Shown: piece after piece, positions 1-5,450 of the stretch
Position numbering within the stretch: position 1 is the stretch's first letter
Layout of the letters: the number at the start of each line of letters is the position of its first letter
From: Anderseniella sp964390445
GTDB taxonomy: Bacteria > Pseudomonadota > Alphaproteobacteria > Rhizobiales > Aestuariivirgaceae
Assembly: GCA_964390445.1 (NCBI GenBank)
Contig: CAYMJJ010000142.1
Coordinates: 1 to 5,606, forward strand
Direction of reading: 5' to 3'
Length of the DNA: 5,606 nt
The notes under the pieces: generated by a model
Seen by the model: only the letters and a program-made list of their open reading frames with translations
Told to the model about the DNA's origin: nothing
Database searches by the model: none
Translations under genes and position numbers: made by a program

Positions 1-54
1 CTGATCAAGGCGAGGCACGATACGGCCAAGAACGCGATCAGTAACGTCCGTTAG
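1..54 (+). CDS. Possible 3' end of a convergent plus-strand gene
   Basis: Reading frame 1 is open from the window edge to a TAG stop at 52-54 and encodes 17 residues ending in AKNAISNVR. The third codon positions are strongly GC-biased (14 of 17) while the second positions are not (7 of 17), which is the usual signature of coding DNA in a GC-rich genome. A GC-rich inverted repeat follows five bases after the stop. The fragment is too short to name a family, and frame 3 is also open for 13 codons, so this may be chance. If real, it is a gene converging on the ureohydrolase gene. Confidence 0.27.
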   Translation: MIKARHDTAKNAISNVR

Positions 55-58
55 TCTG

Positions 59-85
59 CGCCGGGATCGACGACCAGCCCCGGCG
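59..85. terminator. GC hairpin, possible terminator between convergent genes
   Basis: CGCCGGG at 59-65 pairs perfectly with CCCGGCG at 79-85 around a 13-base loop. It lies just after the possible plus-strand stop at 52-54 and about 155 bases past the end of the minus-strand ureohydrolase gene. There is no T-run on either strand, so it is not a classical intrinsic terminator. It is placed where one would be expected, but the call is weak. Confidence 0.25.
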
Positions 86-240
86 TCAGGCATTTGAATA
101 AGCGAACGGTTGTCTGCAGAATTACGGCGAAAATTGATCCAGCTTTACGCGAGACCGTGCAATGTGGCGGCGTTCACACGCGCCGTTGCCGCAAACAGAC
201 GGAGTTGCATGCGTTCAAATGCTCTGGGCGCGCCCGCGCC

Positions 241-1839
241 CTATTCTTCCCGCTCGGCCTTTTCCTTTGCCTCCCGCGCCTGCTCTTCCTCGGCGGTGGC
301 ATCCAGATATTCTTGCTGGTCGCCGTAGTAATCGTCGATGGCGTGCTCGGAGGCGAGTGGACTCAGGTAATGCGTGTCGGTGATGCCTTCCCGGTTCATG
401 GCCAGTCCGGTCAGGCACGCCTTGATGATGTGCGTGCTGTTGAGTGTGGTCTTGTAGGTCGGGTCGAGAGCAGGGTGCAGTTCCAACAGGTCGAAGCCCA
501 CGACGTTTGCCTCGGCGCACAGGCGACGCACGATGCTGATTGCTTCGCGCATGTTGATCCCGCCCGGCACCGGGGTTCCTGTGCCGGGGGTAAAAGCCGG
601 GTCGATCACATCGATGTCGAAAGAGATGTGCAGTTTGCGCCCCTCCTCACTGGCTTCGGCCACCACCCGGTCGAGCACCGCGTCCCAACCACGCTGCTCA
701 ATCTCGGCCATGGTGTGATAGCGCATGCCCTGCTCGCGCATCCATTTAAAACCAGTCTCATCCGGCTCCGAAGAACGCAGGCCCACCTGGATAAAATCGG
801 CGCCCCGGACATGACCTTCATTGATCAGGCGATACACCGGGTAGCCATGCGAAATCAGGTGCGGGCCGCCCCACCAGGCGTCGTAGTGCGAATCGAAATG
901 GATGACCGAGACCCGCTCCTTGCCATATACATCCGCCAGGGCAGCCACATTGGGGTATTCCAGTGAGTGGTCACCACCCACGATCATGGGCACGGCACCG
1001 GTTTCGGCGATCTCTCGCACCACCTCGCGCACGTGTCGCATCGAACGCTCGGTGCTTTCGTTGTCTACCGCCACGTCCCCGTAGTCCACGATGGTGAGAA
1101 CCTTGGAGGCGTCAATTTGCACATACTGGTCATGCGTGCCGATATCCCAGCCGAGCCGGCGTAATTCAACCGTGGCCTGCGCACCGGAGTCGCGCCAGCC
1201 CGAACCCATGTTCAGCGGCGCACCGAGAATGGCCACGTCGACTTCGCCGGCGATAAGGTCCTCGCGGGTGAGCGCCAACGGGAACCCGCCAAAGGTCGGC
1301 GGACCGCCGTCCCCGTCATAGCGGCCGAGCGGGACCGGGCCATCCTCGCGTTGAGGATCCATGGAGCGTGGCCGGCGCAGGCGCCAGGCATTGAATTTTT
1401 CAGAATCGATATTGAGCGGAATATTTGCTGCGTCGACGCCCTCGATGTAGCGCGCACTGTCGAACACCTCGCGCAACGCTCCTACCCACGCTTTGACCTC
1501 CTCCGGGCTGCGCTCTTCCAGGGCCTCCAGGGTCTCTTTCAACCCGCCGGCGAAACGCTGGGCATCGCCGCTTTCCAGGAAAGCACGTTCTTCTACAGTA
1601 AGCAGTTGCAGCTTCGGCTCGACCTCAGCGGGCAAATCAATGGATTCTTCCGCCTCAACACGCGGGTCGGCCGTTTCGAAGGGATACGCCTGGTCGCCAA
1701 CCACGTGCTCCGGCATGGCCGGGTCAAGCGGCTCCGGCGGCGGCTTTTCGTCCGCGGGCAACCCGGGTGCCGACACAAAGTTCACGGCAAGGGTTATCAG
1801 CAGGGCAGTGGCCAAGGTGCGCACTTCAGGAAATTTCAA
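241..1839 (-). CDS. Exported agmatinase-type ureohydrolase (arginase superfamily), active-site intact
   Basis: This 532-residue protein belongs to the arginase/agmatinase/formiminoglutamase family, which hydrolyses guanidino or related groups using a dinuclear metal centre. Counting from the TTG start, all six classical ligands are present: His291 in GGDHS, Asp316/His318/Asp320 in FDSHYD, and Asp408/Asp410 in SFDIDVIDP. The agmatinase-like loop PGTGTPVPGG, a His331-Gly and Glu453 (LLELHP) also remain. Residues 1 to about 27 form a signal peptide with a hydrophobic core ATALLITLAVNFVSA. A helical N-terminal segment (about 80-150) and a highly charged C-terminal tail (about 500-532) make it far longer than the roughly 300 residues of SpeB-type agmatinases. 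The TTG start is chosen for AAGGAG seven bases upstream; in-frame ATGs at 1878 and 1923 lack such a site and overlap the upstream gene. The substrate is unknown: agmatine, guanidine and other guanidino acids all remain possible. Confidence 0.92.
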   Translation of the reverse strand: MKFPEVRTLATALLITLAVNFVSAPGLPADEKPPPEPLDPAMPEHVVGDQAYPFETADPRVEAEESIDLPAEVEPKLQLLTVEERAFLESGDAQRFAGGLKETLEALEERSPEEVKAWVGALREVFDSARYIEGVDAANIPLNIDSEKFNAWRLRRPRSMDPQREDGPVPLGRYDGDGGPPTFGGFPLALTREDLIAGEVDVAILGAPLNMGSGWRDSGAQATVELRRLGWDIGTHDQYVQIDASKVLTIVDYGDVAVDNESTERSMRHVREVVREIAETGAVPMIVGGDHSLEYPNVAALADVYGKERVSVIHFDSHYDAWWGGPHLISHGYPVYRLINEGHVRGADFIQVGLRSSEPDETGFKWMREQGMRYHTMAEIEQRGWDAVLDRVVAEASEEGRKLHISFDIDVIDPAFTPGTGTPVPGGINMREAISIVRRLCAEANVVGFDLLELHPALDPTYKTTLNSTHIIKACLTGLAMNREGITDTHYLSPLASEHAIDDYYGDQQEYLDATAEEEQAREAKEKAEREE

Positions 1840-1846
1840 ACACGGT

Positions 1847-1852
1847 CTCCTT
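1847..1852 (-). promoter_or_regulatory. Shine-Dalgarno site that decides the TTG start
   Basis: The minus strand reads AAGGAG, seven bases before the TTG at 1839 and inside the 25-base gap after the upstream stop at 1865-1867. This is a full match at ideal spacing. It supports a start 13 codons downstream of the ATG at 1878. If translation began further upstream, these bases would encode an arginine pair with the codons AGG AGA. Confidence 0.8.
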
Positions 1853-1864
1853 GTTGTGCGGGCA

Positions 1865-3289
1865 CTAGCGTTGGCCATGATCAAGTACCAAGGGATGGAT
1901 ATAGTCCGCGTCCAGCCCGGCACGGCCCACGGCTACTCCGTTCAGACAGGCGTTGAGAATAGCGTTGGCATGGCTGACCGACAGCCGGGAGTAGTCCAGC
2001 ATGGGCGCCAGGTCGGTGATCTCAAAACCGACGATCTGCTTGTTCGCGCAGACCGTGCGAATGGCCCGGGTGACCTCCGCTACGCGCAGTCCCTGGGGCA
2101 CCATGCGCCCCGCGGCCACCATGTCGCTCGGGTCCAGAACGCTGACATCAACGGACACGAAAAACGACTCCGGACCACGACCAACTTCACGCAGCACCCG
2201 CTTGAGAACCGCTTCGAAACCGCGCTGCTGCACCGAAGCCATCGTGTGATAGCGCACCTGGCGCTCGCGCAGCCAGCGCAGGCTTGCCAGGTCGACATCG
2301 GGCCCGCGCAGGCCAAACAGGATGGTGTCTGCACCGAGGATGATGCCTTCGTCCAACAGGGCATAGACCGCGCGCCGGTCAGAAATGGTGTGGTCATCCT
2401 GCTGCTCGGTATCCGGATGGGCGCTGAAGTGCAGCAGTCCGAATCGGCCGGCGTCGCGCGCCGTCGCGACACCCTTGACGCTGGCATACAGCAAGGAGGT
2501 ATCACCGCCGACAATCATGGGTACCGCGCCGGTCTGCGCCGTCTCGGCCACCATCGACCTCACGTGGGCCACAGTGCGTTCGGCACTGAGCCGGTCCACA
2601 GCAAAATTGCCGTAATCGACCACCGCGAGTGCTTCCATAGGCCGCAGTAATGACTTGCCGTCGGGTAGGGCGATGGTATTGAGCGCGCGCATGGCGTCCG
2701 GGCCGCTGATTCCATCACGACGCCCGCTGCTCATATTGGACGGCACGCCGATGATGGCCACATCAACCTTGCCGGCCACCAGGTCCTCCGGCCAAATCGC
2801 CACCCTGGCACCGCCAAAAGTCGGCACACCGGACGCGGGGTACAGATAACGGTGCACGGAGAACGGTCCCGGCTGGCGCTTTTGGTCCCGCATAGGTGCC
2901 GGCGTAGGTATGCCGTTCCCGCCACCGAAGCGCTGTGACGTCAGGTTCAGCGGAATGGCGCCCATGTCGCGTTCCGGGTCAAAGGCCATGGTTTCGGCCA
3001 GGGCCATCACGTCGTCGAGCAGTCGTTGCATCTGTTCTGTGTCGCGACTGGCCAGCTCGTGTTCCAGTTGCTGGCGCGGCATGAACTGCAGCACCTCGCC
3101 GGACGCAAGAAAAGCCTGTTGCACCTCACTGAGCGCCGCCACCTCCGCAGCAAGCGCCTCAGGCACCTGCCAGTTATCCCGGGCGTGGCTATCGGCCATG
3201 GCCAGCAAAATCCACGTGCCGCTCAGAACGCACAGCGTGAGCAGCCAGCCTCTCAAGCGCCTACCGCCAGCGTCTGCTTGCGACCGCAC
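1865..3289 (-). CDS. Degenerate ureohydrolase paralogue, probable pseudoenzyme, exported
   Basis: This protein of 474 residues (GTG start) is a full-length paralogue of the downstream ureohydrolase, with the same order of parts: signal peptide (hydrophobic stretch about 14-31, possible cleavage after SHA at 34-36), helical segment with AFLASG (59-64) and IPLN (112-115), then the ureohydrolase fold. The fold is recognisable from SSGRRDGISGPDA, VDYGNFAVD and VPMIVGGD. Three of six metal ligands are replaced: Thr264 for His (GGDTS), Ser289 for Asp (HFSAHPD) and Ser383 for Asp (VDVSVLDP). His291, Asp293 and Asp381 remain. The SHG motif has become SDR, the GTGTP loop is gone, and the substrate-binding Glu is Asp426. 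The frame is intact throughout, so this is not a decaying pseudogene. An inactive structural or regulatory partner of the neighbouring enzyme is the simplest reading; a shifted activity is the alternative. The GTG has no Shine-Dalgarno. A TTG at 3256 is an alternative start, giving 463 residues. Confidence 0.92.
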   Translation of the reverse strand: MRSQADAGGRRLRGWLLTLCVLSGTWILLAMADSHARDNWQVPEALAAEVAALSEVQQAFLASGEVLQFMPRQQLEHELASRDTEQMQRLLDDVMALAETMAFDPERDMGAIPLNLTSQRFGGGNGIPTPAPMRDQKRQPGPFSVHRYLYPASGVPTFGGARVAIWPEDLVAGKVDVAIIGVPSNMSSGRRDGISGPDAMRALNTIALPDGKSLLRPMEALAVVDYGNFAVDRLSAERTVAHVRSMVAETAQTGAVPMIVGGDTSLLYASVKGVATARDAGRFGLLHFSAHPDTEQQDDHTISDRRAVYALLDEGIILGADTILFGLRGPDVDLASLRWLRERQVRYHTMASVQQRGFEAVLKRVLREVGRGPESFFVSVDVSVLDPSDMVAAGRMVPQGLRVAEVTRAIRTVCANKQIVGFEITDLAPMLDYSRLSVSHANAILNACLNGVAVGRAGLDADYIHPLVLDHGQR

Positions 3290-3309
3290 TTCGAACGGGC
3301 ACTGCGCAT
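3253..3309 (-). CDS. Possible 18-codon leader ORF or mis-framed 5' end of the pseudo-ureohydrolase gene
   Basis: An ATG at 3309 follows GGGGAG at five-base spacing, the best ribosome binding site in this gap. It encodes 18 residues, MRSARSKCGRKQTLAVGA, then stops at TGA (3253-3255). The stop overlaps a TTG in the frame of the pseudo-ureohydrolase (TTGA), the arrangement seen in translational coupling. Three readings are possible: a leader peptide coupled to the next gene, a real N-terminus separated from its gene by a one-base frameshift (natural or a sequencing error), or chance. The basic peptide would suit the n-region of a signal peptide. Confidence 0.35.
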   Translation of the reverse strand: MRSARSKCGRKQTLAVGA

Positions 3310-3314
3310 TGGTT

Positions 3315-3320
3315 CTCCCC
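3315..3320 (-). promoter_or_regulatory. Strong Shine-Dalgarno facing the short ORF
   Basis: The minus strand reads GGGGAG, preceded by a run of six A, five bases before the ATG at 3309. It is 25 bases from the GTG at 3289, too far to serve that start directly. It therefore bears on where translation of the pseudo-ureohydrolase really begins. Confidence 0.6.
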
Positions 3321-3344
3321 TTTTTTACTCACTGGCAAGCTGCG

Positions 3345-3355
3345 CGGCACTGCCG
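3345..3355. promoter_or_regulatory. Small perfect palindrome just downstream of the predicted transcription start
   Basis: CGGCA and TGCCG flank a single central base, giving an 11-base perfect inverted repeat. It lies about 15 bases downstream of the predicted -10 box, where a repressor could block transcription. The arms are short and GC-rich, so chance is possible and no regulator is identified. Confidence 0.22.
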
Positions 3356-3369
3356 TGGTCTGCGCCTTA

Positions 3370-3398
3370 AGTATAGGCGCTCGCAAGGTTGACGTCTG
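3370..3398 (-). promoter_or_regulatory. Candidate sigma70-type promoter for the ureohydrolase pair
   Basis: On the minus strand a -10 box TATACT (five of six consensus bases) at 3370-3375 is spaced 17 bases from CAGACG at 3393-3398, a weak -35 that keeps the GAC core. It lies in the 143-base gap upstream of the pseudo-ureohydrolase gene, giving an untranslated leader of roughly 50-75 bases. This suggests the two ureohydrolase genes can be transcribed separately from the HupE/parvulin pair, although readthrough is not excluded because no convincing terminator follows the HupE gene. Confidence 0.45.
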
Positions 3399-3432
3399 CC
3401 GGCAACCGGGCCAGGGAGCCACGCCTCGCACC

Positions 3433-4434
3433 TCAGGCCCAGAAGCTGACCACCCGCTCGACGGTCCAGAACGCCGCGATACTGCCGATGCCATAGGCAG
3501 AAGCGATCAGCGCCGATTGCATGGACGAGGGTCGGCTGAACCATTTCAAGCGGGCCAACACCGCACCGGCCAGCAGCATCACGGCCACAAAAACCAGCTG
3601 GCCCACTTCGACACCGGCATTGAACATTAGCAAGGCCGTGGGGACCGCGGTCTGGGGCAGCCCCACCTCCGCCAGTGCGCCTGCAAAACCAAAGCCATGA
3701 AGCAAACCAAAACTGAACGCCACCAGCCACGGCGCGCGCGCCGTCATCCCGGGGCGGCCCTGCAAACCGTGCAGCACCTCTGCGGCTACAAACACGATAC
3801 TCAAGGCGATGATGGATTCGACAGGCGGGCCAGGAACGTGCACCCAGCCGAGTGTGGCAGCGAGCAGCGTGACGCTGTGTGCGAGGGTAAACGCCGTCAC
3901 CGTGATTACAATTTGCCTGGCCCCGCGGACCAGCAACAGCAGCGCCAGCACAAACAACAGGTGATCAATGCCGCTCAGTATGTGCTCGACACCCAACACG
4001 AAGTAGGTCCAGGCGACAGCGCCAATGCCGGCCGGCGACTGCACCTGGAATTGCGGATTGCTGGCGGGCAGGCGTTCGAGCCGGGAGCTGCCATCACGCC
4101 GCTCCACTCGCGCGATCACATCGGTTACCCCGGGGCCGGCGCCTTCGACAGCAATGGTCTGCCCGACCAGGCCGCCGGCGTGGCGAACCTGCCAGCGCTC
4201 GATCCGGGCGTCGTCGCTGGTGATGACGCGAGGCTCCTGCAGCACCTCGGTAGTCGCTGGAAAATGCACGCTGATCGCCGGGCGTTGTGCCTGACCTTTA
4301 CTCGGTACCTTCCAGAGAACATCGTAGCGTTCGTTGTCGAGCTCCCGGATTTCCAGGTAGGCCGGGCGAAAATCGTCACCAGCGGCCAGCGCCGACCAGG
4401 CCAGCAGCAGCATGCCAATGAGCGCACGGACCAT
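3433..4434 (-). CDS. HupE/UreJ-family membrane protein with N-terminal extracytoplasmic domain
   Basis: This protein of 333 residues resembles the HupE/UreJ family, members of which are linked to nickel uptake for hydrogenase and urease. It has a signal peptide (residues 1 to about 18, ending SALAA), a soluble beta-rich-looking domain (about 20-130) and then about six or seven membrane segments. Family-like motifs, numbered from the chosen start, are GVEHILSGIDHLLF (His151, Asp157, His158), TLAHSVT (His186), the segment with Glu206 and His222, FGLLHGFGFAG (His246) and FNAGVEVGQ (Asn272, Glu276). The repeated membrane histidines and acids suit a metal path, but the substrate is not proven. The ATG at 4434 is chosen because it lies one base after the upstream stop, suggesting translational coupling. 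A GTG at 4455 is an alternative that would overlap the parvulin gene by 20 bases and add seven residues. Confidence 0.88.
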   Translation of the reverse strand: MVRALIGMLLLAWSALAAGDDFRPAYLEIRELDNERYDVLWKVPSKGQAQRPAISVHFPATTEVLQEPRVITSDDARIERWQVRHAGGLVGQTIAVEGAGPGVTDVIARVERRDGSSRLERLPASNPQFQVQSPAGIGAVAWTYFVLGVEHILSGIDHLLFVLALLLLVRGARQIVITVTAFTLAHSVTLLAATLGWVHVPGPPVESIIALSIVFVAAEVLHGLQGRPGMTARAPWLVAFSFGLLHGFGFAGALAEVGLPQTAVPTALLMFNAGVEVGQLVFVAVMLLAGAVLARLKWFSRPSSMQSALIASAYGIGSIAAFWTVERVVSFWA

Positions 4435-4435
4435 C

Positions 4436-5317
4436 TCAGCGAGCCTGATTCGCACCGGACTGGCCCGGCTCCTCGCCGGCCGTAAACCGGATGCCGGGCG
4501 CCACGCGAATGGTGTAGCGTGCCCGCATGGCCTGATAGTGGTCTTCTTCGAGCTGGTCCTGCTGCGCCTGGATGTAATCGCGTTCTACCGCCTGGCGGAC
4601 GTCTTCCAGTCGAGCCGGTCGCGCAGCGCTGCGTGCATCAACGCGCAGCAAGTGCAAACCCTGGCCGGATGCGACCGGCCCCGTCCACTCACCCAGTGGC
4701 AGTGCAGGCAAGGCGTTTACAAAGGCCCTGCCAAACGCGCGACTGACTTCAAACTCGGGCGCATTGACCAGGCTGCGCGGCAGAGTGTTCCGGCTTTCGG
4801 CCGCCACGGCGACCGGATCGCCGGCTTGCAGCGCCCGCAGGGCGGCGGCGATGCGCGGGTCCTGCCCAGCGGCAGTGTTCGCCGGGCCTAGGTACACTTG
4901 CTCGAAGCTGTACATGGCCGGAATGATGTAATCGTCAGGGTGCGCATCCAGCCAGGTCTGCAAGGCCAACTCATCCGGCTCAACCGGCGTCTGGGCGGTA
5001 CTGAGAAAGCTCGCCTGCTGTGCGACGCGGCTGCGCACCACGGGGTCGTCCTCCGCCAGCCCCAGTGCCAGCCCCTCCCGATAGAGCACTTCCTCGCGCA
5101 GCCAGTTTTCGAAGAGGCCTTCGAGTTCCTCGGCGGTTGGCGGGCGCTGCCACAAACTCGCAAACTGGTCGCTCAGAGCCTGCTCGCGCGCGGCGTCAAT
5201 CACGATTTCATCTGGCGCCACCAGCGCCTGTGGGTTCAGGCTGGCGTACAGTGCAAACAGCGCCAGTCCGAGCAGGGCGAAATGCAGCAATGGTTCCCTG
5301 TGCAGGCGTTGTGTCAT
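4436..5317 (-). CDS. Membrane-anchored parvulin-like (PpiC-type) peptidyl-prolyl isomerase or chaperone
   Basis: This protein of 293 residues starts with an uncleaved-looking membrane anchor (residues about 9-29, LLHFALLGLALFALYASL) that would leave the rest in the periplasm. A helical SurA/PpiD-like linker region follows (about 35-125, including LFENWLREEVLYREGLALGL), then a parvulin-type domain (about 134-228) ending in GLHLLRV, and a charged helix (about 236-265). His222 matches the conserved second histidine of parvulins, but the first (the H of the usual SHIL strand) appears to be Gln140 in FEQVYL. Isomerase activity is therefore uncertain and a chaperone role is plausible. The ATG at 5317 is preceded by AAGGA at 11 bases. 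The gene ends one base before the HupE/UreJ start, so the two are almost surely cotranscribed, perhaps with this protein assisting folding of the permease or of the exported hydrolases. Confidence 0.87.
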   Translation of the reverse strand: MTQRLHREPLLHFALLGLALFALYASLNPQALVAPDEIVIDAAREQALSDQFASLWQRPPTAEELEGLFENWLREEVLYREGLALGLAEDDPVVRSRVAQQASFLSTAQTPVEPDELALQTWLDAHPDDYIIPAMYSFEQVYLGPANTAAGQDPRIAAALRALQAGDPVAVAAESRNTLPRSLVNAPEFEVSRAFGRAFVNALPALPLGEWTGPVASGQGLHLLRVDARSAARPARLEDVRQAVERDYIQAQQDQLEEDHYQAMRARYTIRVAPGIRFTAGEEPGQSGANQAR

Positions 5318-5398
5318 GCGCTTAATGTTCCTTGCGATGAACAGCTCACCGTTCTGGCGCGGCAGATCGCGGGATGCTGAGGAGCCGGGCGAATCGCA

Positions 5399-5427
5399 AT
5401 ATTAATGAACGATCCGGGTCATGTCGT
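5399..5427 (-). promoter_or_regulatory. Weak candidate promoter for the parvulin-HupE operon
   Basis: On the minus strand TAATAT (5399-5404) lies 17 bases downstream of ACGACA (5422-5427); each matches four of six consensus bases. It sits in an AT-rich island upstream of the parvulin-like gene and would give a leader of about 75 bases. The match is modest. Confidence 0.28.
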
Positions 5428-5450
5428 CGTCCGGGAAGCCGAATTAATAT
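5399..5450. repeat. AT-rich inverted repeat upstream of the parvulin-like gene
   Basis: ATATTAAT at 5399-5406 and ATTAATAT at 5443-5450 are exact reverse complements, separated by 36 bases in which TCCGGG occurs twice in direct orientation (5413-5418 and 5430-5435). These are the only clear AT islands in this GC-rich flank. They could be paired operator half-sites or -10 regions. The left arm overlaps both the candidate minus promoter and the start of the possible plus-strand gene. Confidence 0.35.

Noticed and set aside
172..213. Short minus-strand ORF of 21 codons starting ATG CAA CTC after the ureohydrolase stop
   Set aside because: It has no Shine-Dalgarno, no recognisable features and is of a length expected by chance.
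226..235. Perfect palindrome GGGCGCGCCC next to the ureohydrolase stop
   Set aside because: It has no loop to form a stable hairpin and such strings are expected in GC-rich DNA.
94..966. Plus-strand open frame of 290 codons opposite the 3' half of the intact ureohydrolase gene
   Set aside because: It is antisense to the conserved metal-binding motifs and has a composition typical of a shadow frame (many His, Gly and Arg).
1839..1878. Tat (twin-arginine) signal on the intact ureohydrolase
   Set aside because: The arginine pair is encoded by the Shine-Dalgarno AAGGAG of a TTG start, the ATG at 1878 has no ribosome binding site, and the motif is separated from the hydrophobic core by a Glu and further charges.
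1493..2650. Plus-strand open frame of 385 codons spanning both ureohydrolase genes
   Set aside because: It lies antisense to two well-supported conserved genes, covers the junction between them, and its translation shows no recognisable domain. Long antisense frames are common in GC-rich coding DNA.
3400..3432. Terminator after the HupE/UreJ gene
   Set aside because: GGGCC and GGCCC can pair on the minus strand, but the loop is about 23 bases, the stem is five pairs and no T-run follows.
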